A DNA stretch of 58,673 nucleotides from an uncultured Eubacteriales bacterium (GTDB taxonomy: Bacteria; Bacillota; Clostridia; Christensenellales; Borkfalkiaceae), in the NCBI GenBank assembly GCA_905207235.1, contig CAJLKN010000012.1, forward strand, positions 1 to 58,673. The letters are read 5' to 3'. Below, one piece after another: positions 44,387 through 53,400 of the stretch. Both the position numbers and the translations under genes were made by a program. Each line of letters begins with the position of its first letter. Position 1 is the first letter of the stretch. The notes under the pieces were generated by a model. That model was not told the DNA's origin. It searched no databases and worked only from the letters and a program-made list of their open reading frames with translations.

Positions 44387-45097
44387 TCAATTATTGTCGA
44401 TTATTGTGCCCAGTTTTTCGCCGCACACTGCGCGGACGATGGAATTGGGTTCATCCAGCCCGAATGCGAGGACGGGAATATTGTTTTCCATACACATCGT
44501 AGCAGCGGTCGTATCCATCGCCTTGATGCCGTTTTTGATTATGTCCATATAATTTATATGGTCGTATTTTTTTGCGTTGGGGTTTACTTTGGGGTCGGAA
44601 TCGTAGATGCCGTCGATATTCTTCGCCATCATGAGCACTTCAGCCTGAATTTCGCAGGCGCGCTGTGCCGCGGCGGTATCGGTCGAGCAATAGGGGTTGC
44701 CCGTGCCGCAAGCCATAATTACTACCCTGCCCTTTTCGAAATGATGCAGAGCTTTTCTTAAAATGTAAGGCTCGGCGACGGAAGTCATTATTAGAGCCGT
44801 CTGCACTCTTGTGGGAATGCCGCGCTGTTCGAGCGCATCCATCATAGCCAGCGAATTCATTACCGTTGCGAGCATGCCCATATGGTCGGCGGTAGTTCTT
44901 TCCATATTCTTGCCCTGGCGTCCGCGCCAGAAGTTGCCGCCGCCTATAACGAGCGCCACCTCGACGCCCATATTCCTTATGGTAACAATCTGATTGACGA
45001 CGTAGGAAATTACGTTTTCGTCCAGTCCGTGTCCCGCCTGTCCCGCGAGAGCTTCGCCCGACAGTTTGATTAATACTCTTTTGTATTTAGGCTGCAT
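44387..45097 (-). CDS. pyrH: UMP kinase
   Basis: Phosphorylates UMP. The amino acid kinase fold is shown by KRVLIKLSGEALAG at the N-terminus, LVIGGGNFWRGR and the GTGNPYCSTDTAA segment. The ATG at 45097 is chosen because GGGAGGG lies just upstream; the frame open to 45136 lacks a site. It is the first gene of pyrH-frr-uppS-cdsA and has a strong promoter. Confidence 0.95.
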   Translation of the reverse strand: MQPKYKRVLIKLSGEALAGQAGHGLDENVISYVVNQIVTIRNMGVEVALVIGGGNFWRGRQGKNMERTTADHMGMLATVMNSLAMMDALEQRGIPTRVQTALIMTSVAEPYILRKALHHFEKGRVVIMACGTGNPYCSTDTAAAQRACEIQAEVLMMAKNIDGIYDSDPKVNPNAKKYDHINYMDIIKNGIKAMDTTAATMCMENNIPVLAFGLDEPNSIVRAVCGEKLGTIIDNN

Positions 45098-45160
45098 AAA
45101 AACCCTCCCATAGGTATTTACGGCGCAAAGATACACCCTGCCCCATTATTAATCTTTTAG

Positions 45161-45189
45161 ATTATACCATACCTCGCGCCGTTTGACAA
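45161..45189 (-). promoter_or_regulatory. Promoter of pyrH-frr-uppS-cdsA
   Basis: TTGTCA (45184-45189), a 17-base spacer and TATAAT (45161-45166). Confidence 0.8.
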
Positions 45190-45354
45190 TACTATTTGCC
45201 TTATTTGAAAATGAAAAAATTGTCGCCGCGCGTAAAAACGCTTATACGCAAGTGCGCCGCACTCCTTTTAAAATCGCATTTTCGCAATTTATAGGCGCAA
45301 AGGATGACAAAGAATTTACTGTCAAACCCGCGAACTACTCCCGCGGTAAAAGCA

Positions 45355-45415
45355 GGCGCGCCGCGCTGTTCCCGAGGTTTAAGGGGGGCGCGCCGCGCCA
45401 TAAGCGCGGCGCGCC
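45355..45415. repeat. Triple GGCGCGCCGCGC repeat, two direct and one inverted
   Basis: GGCGCGCCGCGC occurs at 45355-45366 and 45387-45398, and its complement at 45404-45415. The second and third copies form a 12-base hairpin with a 5-base loop; the first could replace the second in an alternative fold. It lies between the tsf terminator and the pyrH promoter. The rest of the 45190-45354 gap holds nothing that I can support. Confidence 0.75.
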
Positions 45416-45441
45416 GTCAAAAACGTAAAAGAGCACAAAAA

Positions 45442-45471
45442 AAAGCGTTCCGCATTTTTGCGGAACGCTTT
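45442..45471 (-). terminator. Terminator of rpsB-tsf
   Basis: Arms AAAGCGTTCCGC and complement around ATTTTT, followed by TTTTTTTTGTGC on the minus strand. Confidence 0.88.
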
Positions 45472-45483
45472 GAAAATTTTAAA

Positions 45484-46386
45484 TTACTTTTTCATTGCAG
45501 CGACCTGTTTTGCAACTTCTTCGGACAGGTCTTCGGTCTTCTTTTCGATACCTTCGCCCATTTCCCAGCGTACAAAACGAGCAACCTTGAACTTGTTGCC
45601 GATTACCTGAGCCACGGTGAGGGAATCGTCCTTTACGAAGGGCTGCTTTAAGAGGCAGTTTTCGGAATAGAACTTGCCCATCTTGCCCATAACGATTTTT
45701 TCGAGTATTTCCTTGGGCTTCTTGGCGTTTCTTTCGTCGTTCTGCATCTGAACGAGCATAATTTCCTTTTCCTTTGCGATAACTTCGGCGGGAACTTCCT
45801 CCTCGGTTATATACGAAGGCTTGGAAGCGGCGATCTGAAGAGCAACGTCGTGAAGGGTCTCTTCGCTGCCTGCAACGAAATCTACTGCGTCAACCATAAC
45901 GCCGACCTTGCCGCCCATATGAATATAAGTTTCGATCTTGCCGCTCGTTTCGTAAATTGCGAAGCGACGGATAGAAATCTTTTCGCCGATTACAGCCGTG
46001 TTGGACGTGATGTAATCTTTTACGGTTTCGCCGCCGATTGCGCAGGCGTTTAAAGCCTCGATGTCTGCGGGCTTGTTCTCAGCGATTACCTTGGCAACGT
46101 TTGCAACTATGCCCTGGAACTTTTCGCCCTTGGAAACGAAGTCGGATTCGCAGTTGATTTCAAGCAGAACGCCCACTCCGCATTCGGGGCAGACATATGC
46201 GCCTACGGCGCCTTCTGCAGCTATTCTCGATTCCTTTTTTACAGCCTTTGCTATTCCTCTTTCTCTGAGCAGTTCGGCTGCCTTTTCCATATCTCCGTCG
46301 GCGTCGGTGAGCGCCTTTTTGCAATCCAACATGCCTGCGCCGCTCTTATCGCGCAGCGTCATAACGTCCTTTGCAGTGAAAGCCAT
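45484..46386 (-). CDS. tsf: Translation elongation factor Ts
   Basis: Guanine nucleotide exchange factor for EF-Tu. The N-terminal UBA-like domain has MTLRDKSGAGMLDCKKAL, followed by the core with CECGV-like cysteines (CPECGVGVLLEINCESDFVSKG). The 300 residues are normal. The ATG at 46386 is preferred because AGGAG lies seven bases upstream; the ATG at 46392 is only one base from it. Confidence 0.96.
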   Translation of the reverse strand: MAFTAKDVMTLRDKSGAGMLDCKKALTDADGDMEKAAELLRERGIAKAVKKESRIAAEGAVGAYVCPECGVGVLLEINCESDFVSKGEKFQGIVANVAKVIAENKPADIEALNACAIGGETVKDYITSNTAVIGEKISIRRFAIYETSGKIETYIHMGGKVGVMVDAVDFVAGSEETLHDVALQIAASKPSYITEEEVPAEVIAKEKEIMLVQMQNDERNAKKPKEILEKIVMGKMGKFYSENCLLKQPFVKDDSLTVAQVIGNKFKVARFVRWEMGEGIEKKTEDLSEEVAKQVAAMKK

Positions 46387-46469
46387 TGTCATTCTCCTGT
46401 TATTTTTTTATTTTTATGCGGTAAACCCGCGGGTATTGTCTTGTTTTTAACCGAAGCGCAACCAAAAAA

Positions 46470-47240
46470 TTATTCTTCGCTTGCGACAACTTCTTCGATG
46501 GAAGCAGCTTCTGCCGTTTCGCCGTCGGCTGCAGCCATTTCTTCAACTACGGGAGTTTCGCCCTGATTTGCCTCTATTACGGCATTTGCCATTACGCCTG
46601 CAATGAGCTTGATTGCGCGGATAGCGTCGTCGTTGCCGGGGATAACGTAGTCGATGAGGTCGGGGTCGCAGTTGGTATCCGTTATAGCCACGATGGGGAT
46701 ATTGAGCTTGCGAGCTTCGGATACGGCGATGTCTTCGTTATGGGGGTCAACGATGAACATTGCGCCGGGCATCTTGGTCATATTTCTGATACCGCCGAGG
46801 TTGGTCTGAAGTTTTTCCATTTCTTCCTTAAGTTTTGCAACTTCCTTCTTGGGAAGAAGGTCAAACTCGCCGCTTTCTTCCATCTTTTCAAGTTTAACCA
46901 TTCTGTCAATTCTCGAACGGATGGTCTTGAAGTTGGTCAGAGTGCCGCCCAGCCAGCGGGAATTTACATAGAACATGCCGCAACGCTCTGCTTCTTCCTT
47001 GATAGCTTCCTGAGCCTGCTTCTTTGTGCCGACAAAGAGAATGGACTTGCCTTCCTTTACGGTTTCAACGACGAACTTATAAGCCTCTTCAACGAGACCT
47101 ACGGTAAGCTGAAGGTCGATGATGTGAATGTCGTTGCGCGCTGCATAGATGTACTTGCTCATCTTGGGGTTCCACTTTCTCGTCTGATGACCGAAGTGAA
47201 CGCCTGCTTCGAGGAGCTGCTTCATAGTGATAACTGCCAT
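46470..47240 (-). CDS. rpsB: 30S ribosomal protein S2
   Basis: 30S body protein of 256 residues. MKQLLEAGVHFGHQTRKWNPKM at the N-terminus includes the conserved family start, and FVGTKKQAQEAI, MFIVDPHNEDIAV and ANAVIEAN follow. The tail is acidic and Ala/Glu-rich. The ATG at 47240 has GGAGG seven bases upstream. Confidence 0.97.
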   Translation of the reverse strand: MAVITMKQLLEAGVHFGHQTRKWNPKMSKYIYAARNDIHIIDLQLTVGLVEEAYKFVVETVKEGKSILFVGTKKQAQEAIKEEAERCGMFYVNSRWLGGTLTNFKTIRSRIDRMVKLEKMEESGEFDLLPKKEVAKLKEEMEKLQTNLGGIRNMTKMPGAMFIVDPHNEDIAVSEARKLNIPIVAITDTNCDPDLIDYVIPGNDDAIRAIKLIAGVMANAVIEANQGETPVVEEMAAADGETAEAASIEEVVASEE

Positions 47241-47241
47241 T

Positions 47242-47391
47242 TTAATTCCTCCGTTAAACCTCCCCGCAAGCACAGTTTTTTGCGGCGATTATTGCGGAAC
47301 TGAAAAGAATTTTTCCGCCACGGGTCGCCAGCCTTGCGGGTGTGAATTTTTATAGCTTTGATATTTTAGCAGAAATTTAGTGCCTTGTAAA
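47242..47391 (-). promoter_or_regulatory. rpsB promoter and structured leader
   Basis: TTTACA (47386-47391), a 17-base spacer and TAAAAT (47363-47368) form the promoter. The leader of about 115 bases contains GCGGAA/TTCCGC around 47295-47320 and a GGCGACCCGTGG segment. Ribosomal protein leaders often bind their product (here S2), but I cannot match a known motif. The remaining gap to 47528 shows nothing clear. Confidence 0.55.
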
Positions 47392-47528
47392 GCAAAAATG
47401 CGTGCAAACACACATTTTTTGCAGGCCCCAGTGCGCTTTTTGGGGCTAATTTTAATAGAACGCTTATTTTTTTGCACAGATAAAAAACTTATTATAAAGG
47501 CTTGAAGAAACTTTTTATACAAAAATTA

Positions 47529-47555
47529 AAAGCGCGGAGGCAAGCTCCGCGCTTT
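47529..47555 (-). terminator. Terminator of the small lipoprotein gene
   Basis: Arms AAAGCGCGGAG and CTCCGCGCTTT, then TTTAATTTTT on the minus strand. Confidence 0.85.
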
Positions 47556-47578
47556 AAGACAATAACAGGTTAAATTGA

Positions 47579-47980
47579 TTATTTCTTCAAAGTAATCGTC
47601 TGTGTAGTGCCGCTATACGTCTCAGAAATAGTAATCGTATTGCCGCTCACCGTTGCGGTTATTTCAGAGCCATCTTCACCCGTAAGAACTATACCGCCGT
47701 CACTTGTCGTCCATGTGCCGGTTTGGGTCATAGCGCCGCCGATATTTGTAGTCATCGTCCAGGTTTCATCGTCCTTAATTTCGAGTACGATAGCGTCTTC
47801 GGTCAACGTTACTCCCTGGAATTCTTCCCCTGCATTAATTTCGACCGTCGCGCCGCCCATATCCATGCTCATAGAGCTGAACTTGTAGGTTCCTGCATAG
47901 TTTGCCGAGCAGGCTGCAAACAGAACGGCGATTACAACTGCGGCTATCGCCGCGCTGATGATAGTTAAAACCTTTTTCAT
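47579..47980 (-). CDS. Small beta-rich lipoprotein
   Basis: A 133-residue lipoprotein with the lipobox LFAAC (C24). The mature part is all-beta and Thr/Ser/Gly-rich, with repeated patterns such as GTYKFSSM, DETWTMTTNIGG, GTWTTSDGGIVLTG and ATVSGNTITISE, resembling small lipocalin-like or DUF5640-type domains of clostridia. Function unknown. GGGGAG is a good ribosome site. A GGGCAT-TGTC-ATGCCC hairpin stands directly before that site and could affect translation. Confidence 0.85.
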   Translation of the reverse strand: MKKVLTIISAAIAAVVIAVLFAACSANYAGTYKFSSMSMDMGGATVEINAGEEFQGVTLTEDAIVLEIKDDETWTMTTNIGGAMTQTGTWTTSDGGIVLTGEDGSEITATVSGNTITISETYSGTTQTITLKK

Positions 47981-48116
47981 TATTTACTCCCCTTCGGGCA
48001 TGACAATGCCCTTTTAAAAATTTATTGCCGACGCGCATTGTTTTTTTACTCGCGCTAACGGTTTGCCCCGCCATGCGATGAAAAAACAGTCAACACAAAT
48101 CGGCGTGTCTAAAAAT

Positions 48117-48145
48117 ATTATACAATATGTCGATTAGTCTGTCAA
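48117..48145 (-). promoter_or_regulatory. Promoter of the small lipoprotein gene
   Basis: Consensus TTGACA (48140-48145), a 17-base spacer and consensus TATAAT (48117-48122): the best promoter in the window. The leader is about 130 bases long. Confidence 0.85.
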
Positions 48146-48218
48146 TATGCTTTTTACAAATTTTGACAAATTATACTATTATCCGCATAAGCCCCGTTTT
48201 TGCACAACAAAAAAATTA

Positions 48219-48244
48219 AAGCCCGCGCATACCTGCGCGGGCTT
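48219..48244. terminator. Terminator of ruvX-DUF1292
   Basis: Arms AAGCCCGCGCA and TGCGCGGGCTT around TACC, with A- and T-rich flanks on both sides. Confidence 0.85.
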
Positions 48245-48276
48245 ATTTTTAATAAGTTAACTTATCGGCAGTAAAG

Positions 48277-48567
48277 TTAGTTATCTTCTTCCTCGTCGGC
48301 GTCTTCGTTCTGATAAAAGTCGAAAACTTCCTGCAACAGATTTTCGTCCTCTATGGGGTCGAGCGTCTGCTCTTCCTCGTTGAAGCGGAAAATGACCACC
48401 TCGTCCTCGGCGATCTGGTCGTTGGGCTCTGCCGCGAGCAGCAACGTGTATTTCTGACCCTTGTACTCGGTTACGTCAAGAAGTTTGAAGTTGATTACCT
48501 TTCCGTCTTCATCGACGAGCTCTATAATTTCTTCCTCTTCCTCGTCGTTAATCTGATTGTCCTGCAT
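48277..48567 (-). CDS. DUF1292 domain protein (YrzB-like)
   Basis: A 96-residue acidic protein of the DUF1292 family: IIELVDEDGKVINFKLLDV, then Y-GQKYTLLLAAE and DEVVIFRFNEEEQTLDPI. The function is unknown. It follows ruvX, its usual neighbour in Bacillota, with four bases between. Confidence 0.9.
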   Translation of the reverse strand: MQDNQINDEEEEEIIELVDEDGKVINFKLLDVTEYKGQKYTLLLAAEPNDQIAEDEVVIFRFNEEEQTLDPIEDENLLQEVFDFYQNEDADEEEDN

Positions 48568-48571
48568 GAAT

Positions 48572-48997
48572 TCAGTCCCCTTTTTTGTTTTTTGCGTTTA
48601 AATATCCGTCCAGAATGTTAGCCGCTGCGAGCGCATCGACGTAATTTTTGCGCTTCTGCCTGCTCATTCCTTCGGATATAAGAGTTTCGTGCGCCATCAT
48701 CGTGGTAAAGCGCTCATCCGCGCACACGACGGGTATATCCGTAGAGCGACGCAGTTCTTCGATAAATCTTTGCGCCTTGACCGTCTGCACCGATTGCGTT
48801 CCGTCGAAATTGACGGGCAGTCCGCAAACTATGGTCGTTGCACCCTTTTGCTTTGCGATCTGAGCTATTGCGGCGACGTCCGCGGCGAAACCTTTTCTGA
48901 AATAGGTTTCGGACGGAAGAGCGTATGTATTGAACGGGTCGGAAACCGCCACGCCTATGCGCTTATCGCCAATATCGAATGCCACAAACCTTTCCAA
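48572..48997 (-). CDS. ruvX: Putative pre-16S rRNA nuclease / Holliday junction resolvase YqgF
   Basis: A RNase H-fold protein of about 141 residues, involved in pre-16S rRNA 5' processing. The motifs AFDIGDKRIGVAVSD, GLPVNFDGT and VVCADERFTT are diagnostic, and the C-terminal DALAAANILDGYL carries the last acidic residue. No ATG fits; a TTG at 48997 lies five bases after GGAGG and is preferred to the GTG at 49003. Confidence 0.92.
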   Translation of the reverse strand: MERFVAFDIGDKRIGVAVSDPFNTYALPSETYFRKGFAADVAAIAQIAKQKGATTIVCGLPVNFDGTQSVQTVKAQRFIEELRRSTDIPVVCADERFTTMMAHETLISEGMSRQKRKNYVDALAAANILDGYLNAKNKKGD

Positions 48998-49190
48998 AAG
49001 CACCTCCGACGCACTTTATGAAAAAATTATAACACGCCTTTTAAGCTCCGTCAATAAAAAAACCGCACAAAGTAACGGCGCGCGGCTTCGGGCGGGACGA
49101 ATAAGCTATTTTACGACAAAATAATACATTATGCGCCGTGATTGCGGCGTTCGACGACAAATAGTATAGAGCAAAAGGAGATTTGAAGAA

Positions 49191-49634
49191 ATGACATTAA
49201 ATCAGCTTTACCGCATGACGGTCGAAAGAATGGACGGCAGGCGCAGCGGATATATTCTGCGCGCGCTCTGCGAAGGAACAGACATACGCACTCTCGTGTG
49301 CGCAGACGAAGACGAGCGCGAATTCGCCGTGGATACGGATAAAATAATAAGCTCGGACGGAAGAATTGTTTACGAGCGCGAGTGTCCCAAGCCTTCGCGC
49401 CGCAACGCGCTCCGCGCGGGCACGGCATGCTTTGACGAGCGGGGAAAATTTTTGGGAATGATAAACGATTACAACCTGAATAACTTCCGCGTAACGAGCG
49501 CCGTGGTCAGCGGAAGAAAACTGCCCTTCGACAGACTGCGCGTAAAAGACGTCGCCGTATTCAACGACAAAACGGGCGCTCCCGCCGCCCTCGCGGCAAA
49601 GGATATGTTCCTTTCCGCAATAGTTCAGGGCTGA
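49191..49634 (+). CDS. Conserved hypothetical protein, PRC-barrel-like
   Basis: A 147-residue soluble protein that I do not firmly recognise. Its beta-rich stretches EREFAVDTDKIISSDGRIVY and TACFDERGKFLGMINDYN resemble PRC-barrel strands, with an internal duplication suggested by the two halves. AAGGAG precedes the ATG and a weak TTGCGG-N17-TATAGA promoter lies near 49152-49180. No signal peptide. Confidence 0.6.
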   Translation: MTLNQLYRMTVERMDGRRSGYILRALCEGTDIRTLVCADEDEREFAVDTDKIISSDGRIVYERECPKPSRRNALRAGTACFDERGKFLGMINDYNLNNFRVTSAVVSGRKLPFDRLRVKDVAVFNDKTGAPAALAAKDMFLSAIVQG

Positions 49635-49805
49635 TTTGATGCAAACTAAACTCCGCCCTTTAAACCGCGCATATATTTGCGCAAATTATGGCAACATTGC
49701 GCCGATAATCATAAATTCTGCGCGCTTTAACCTTCTGTTGCGGCTGTTTTGAAATTTGCAAAATAATTTAAATAAGGCGCTTTAAATAAGATCCGACGAA
49801 GTCGG

Positions 49806-50423
49806 TCAGACGCGGTATTTTGCCATTAACTTTAAAATGGCGTTGAAATTGTCGTTGAGAATTTCGCCCTCCTGCGGGGTGAGATTGCCCTTTATTTGCA
49901 GGACTGTGAGCGTAGTTTTTATTTTTTCGAGCTCCTGCCTGTCCGACCTTGAAAGCTGGCAGAGAAGAAGTTTGTCGGCGATTGAAAGGGCGTGTTCGAG
50001 CCTTACAGCGCTCTTTGCGGCGGGCAGTCCCGATGGAGCTTCATGTCTTTCGGAAGTGCGGACGGGAAGAGATGAAACGACGTTTGCGGGGCGGGCGACG
50101 GGCGCAACGCCTCTGCGCGACAGCGCGAGCACCAGTCCGTAGAGAATGTATCCCGCAAGCCAGAAAAGCGCCGACCAGAACAGCGTTTGGGCGGGCTCGA
50201 AACCTGTCGAAAAGAGCGCCGCCATTGCCGCCGTAAAGGCGTTGAGCAAAAATAATAAAGGTCTTTTATCCGCCCGACGCACCCTTTTTGAGAAAATGCA
50301 GAGCGCCGCCGCGAGCACGAACACTCCGCCGAACGCACACAGAGCTATAAGAACGAGCCTGTCGAAGGGCACGGAGTAGAGAAAGGCGAAAGCCTGACGA
50401 AAATATTGTCCCAGTTTATCCAT
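49806..50423 (-). CDS. Hypothetical membrane protein
   Basis: A 205-residue protein with three or four membrane segments in the first half (about 22-44, 55-75, 80-105) and a soluble, helical C-terminal half rich in Leu and Lys that may be a short coiled coil (about 150-200). No family recognised. There is no ribosome site; TATAAT (50433-50438) lies nine bases upstream of the ATG, next to the hairpin that follows addA. Confidence 0.6.
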   Translation of the reverse strand: MDKLGQYFRQAFAFLYSVPFDRLVLIALCAFGGVFVLAAALCIFSKRVRRADKRPLLFLLNAFTAAMAALFSTGFEPAQTLFWSALFWLAGYILYGLVLALSRRGVAPVARPANVVSSLPVRTSERHEAPSGLPAAKSAVRLEHALSIADKLLLCQLSRSDRQELEKIKTTLTVLQIKGNLTPQEGEILNDNFNAILKLMAKYRV

Positions 50424-50435
50424 AGCATAGAAATT

Positions 50436-50467
50436 ATATCCGCCCGTTTGTGCAAACGGGCGGATAT
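50436..50467 (-). terminator. Hairpin after addA
   Basis: Fifteen-base arms ATATCCGCCCGTTTG and complement with only two loop bases. The T-tract on the minus strand is weak (AATTT), but the position fits a terminator. Confidence 0.6.
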
Positions 50468-50487
50468 ATTGTCGAATTAATGAATTT

Positions 50488-53400
50488 TTAAAGGTTTATT
50501 TCGCGGCACCTTCTTATATTGACTATTGTAGTTGAAATAGAGGCTTCGTCCCTGCCAAGTATGCGCGACACCGCCTTTTTATACAGAGCGAGCTGGGGCG
50601 TGTATTTTTTTATAAGGTCGCCGTCGCCGAGCGCGGAATATTTGTAATCGATTATGGCTATGCCGTCCCCGCTTACAGCGAGCAAGTCTATCGCGCCCTG
50701 AACGAGCACGTCGTCGGTAGCATTTGTGGGCAGAAAAGCGTTTGCAGGCAAACGGCATAAAAATTCCCTTTCGCGGTAAAGTCCGGAGCGGGAAAGTTTT
50801 TCAAATACGGGCATGGAAAGTATTTCGCACAGCCTTGAAGAATTTAAAAGCTCCGCCTGCTCCGCCGTCATCTGACCTCTCTTGACGAATAAATCTATCT
50901 GCTCTTTCACGGAAGCCTCGTCCCGGCGCGAAAAATCGCACAGTTGCAGATATCTGTGATATGCCGTACCCGTCTCCGCGCCGCCCTTTTCGTCCCTTTC
51001 GTCGATGTCTTCGAAGAGGATATTTTCGGCAAACGTCGGCTCCTCCATGCTGAGAAGCCCCGAAGCCGAGCTCTTTACGGGCAGCCCCACACTCTCTTCG
51101 TAGCCGTAGCGGGCGTTGAAAAGTTCGTCCATCTCGCGCACAAGTTTTTCATCGGGAGCAGCGACAATTTTCTGTTCGGGAGCTTCCGCGCCGAAATCGG
51201 CGGAAACGTCGGTGAACCTCGGCGAATACGCGCGCACGTCGAAAAGTTTTGCATAGCAGTCGGCGTCATAGAGCGCGGTGCAATCGTAGTCCGCAGGCTT
51301 GCTGCACAGCACATGCAGGTTGCACATCGCGCGGGTGCAGGCGACATAGAAGAGATTGAGTTCGTTTTTTATGTTTTCGCGCTTTTTGCGCATGAGGCAG
51401 AGCTTTCTTAAAAGCGTCTGCGAGGAAAGTTTTTTGTCCTCGTCGTAATATTTTGGAGCAAAGCCGAAATCGTCGTCGAAGGGCATGTCGCTGTAATCTC
51501 TGCCAGCAAACGACGCCGCAGTGTCGGCGATTATGACGACGGGGAATTCCAGCCCCTTGGACGAGTGCATTGTCATGACCTTTATGCTGTCCGACGAGGA
51601 TGCCGACGGCGCGGAAATGTTGTATCCGCCCGCCTTTATCTTTTGCAGAAAGGCGTTCAGCCTCAATTCGCCCGACGGCGAATAAGCCTCCCGCTGCAAC
51701 CGCCTTACCGCCGCGAGCACAGCGCCGCCGCCCGAGGCATATTTTGCGGCGAGACCGCAGTCGGAAATTACAGCATCTATCAGCTGCGCCGCTCCGAGAA
51801 TGTCGGACAGCCTGCGATAGCGGTTTATCTTGGCGAAAAACGCGCTTATTTTGCGCGCAAGCTCGTCGCTCCTGTGCAGGCGGTATTCCACGAGACAGGC
51901 GCGGAAGGTCAGCTTCTGCATAGAATTTTTCTGGGAAATTCTGACGGCGGCGAGTTCGTCGTGCGTAAAACCGCCTATGGGCGAAAGCATCGCCGTTGCG
52001 AGGGGGATATCCTGCTGGCAGTTATCGATGAGCGAAAGAATGTCCAAAAGCCCGCGTATTTCGGGTCGGGCGCATATGTTGCTCTCGCCCGAGCCTTCCA
52101 CGCTGTAACCCGCATCGGTCAGCGCGCGGACTATGCCCTGCGCGCTCTTGTCGGCGCGTTTGCGGGTAAGAATGCAGATATCGCCCGGCTGGGTATCCAC
52201 CATACAGCCCTCTTCGACGCTGTAATGTCTGCCCGAAAGCTCGCTCCTGACCAGATCGAGCACCGCCCTGCCTTCGCGGGTGTGCCCCACCTCCTCCGTA
52301 ACGTGCTCCGCCACGGAATAGACGCCCTCCGCCACCTCGCGCTCGCTTTCGTCCTCTCCGAAAACGACTATTTCCGCGACGCCGCTGTCCTCGGGATATT
52401 TTCCGCCCGCGTGCATGAAGCCGTCCGAAGAATACGAAAAGCCGCAGCTTTCGGTCGTCATCATGTCGCAGAAAAGTTTATTGACAAAGTTTATCACGGC
52501 GGCGGACGAACGGAAGTTGACCGATAGCCTCTTTGAGCCGTCGGAGGCGATCATGCTCTCGTACTTGCGCGAGAAAAACACCGACTTGCTGCCGCGAAAG
52601 CCGTAAATCGCCTGCTTTACGTCGCCCACGGTAAAGTTGTCGTGCGCGCCCGAAAGGGTGAGGATGCGCTCCTGCACGGGGTTTACGTCCTGATACTCAT
52701 CGACGAAAACGCTCTTATATTTGGCATTTATCTGCTCGCGCACGTCGGGGTCGCTTAATAGTTTTAGCGAAAAATGCTCCAAATCGTTGTAATCGAGCTT
52801 GCCTTCGTCCCGCTTGACCGCGGCATATTCCTCATCGAACTGCAAAACGAGCTCGCCGAAAGCCTGCGCGAGCGCGCCGCTTTTTATAAAGCGGTCGTAC
52901 TCGGTCTGTTCGTCGGAAATATCCTTTTTCAGATCGTCGTACTTCTTTTTTATCCTTGCGCGGAAGGCGTCGAACCTCTCTATCGCCTCGCGCGTGTGCT
53001 CCTTTGCGGTGGGACGGCGCGTGGAATAAAGGGGCGGAAGCGGCTCGAAGAGAGAACATTCCCCAGCGGCTGAAAGCGCGGAGCGCATTTCTTCAATAAT
53101 ATTTGCTATTTTTTCGCAGCCTTCGGGTATTGCAAAGTCCGAACTGAAATCTTCCAAAGAGCGGCTGAGCGCTCCGCACTTTTCGGCTATGACAAGGCGG
53201 TATTCGGAGCAGATTTTTTCAAAGCCCTCCCTGCAATAGAGAGAGGCGAGCGAGCGTATTTTTTGGGCATAGTCCACGACGTTGCAGACAGAGGAATGAG
53301 CCTCGAATATCAGCCTTCTTACGCTGTCGTCGCTGCGGTTGCGCCGCAGGCAGGACAAGACGAGCATAAAATTTTTGTCCCCGTCTTTATACAGCCTGTC

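Noticed and set aside
45183..45428. 81-codon ORF between tsf and pyrH on the plus strand
   Set aside because: It starts with TTG without a ribosome site, runs through the GGCGCGCC repeats and overlaps the pyrH promoter.
48010..48080. GGGCAAACC-like segment in the small lipoprotein leader, reminiscent of a c-di-GMP-I riboswitch
   Set aside because: The second conserved part (GCAAAGCC and the receptor) is absent, so the match is only one short word.
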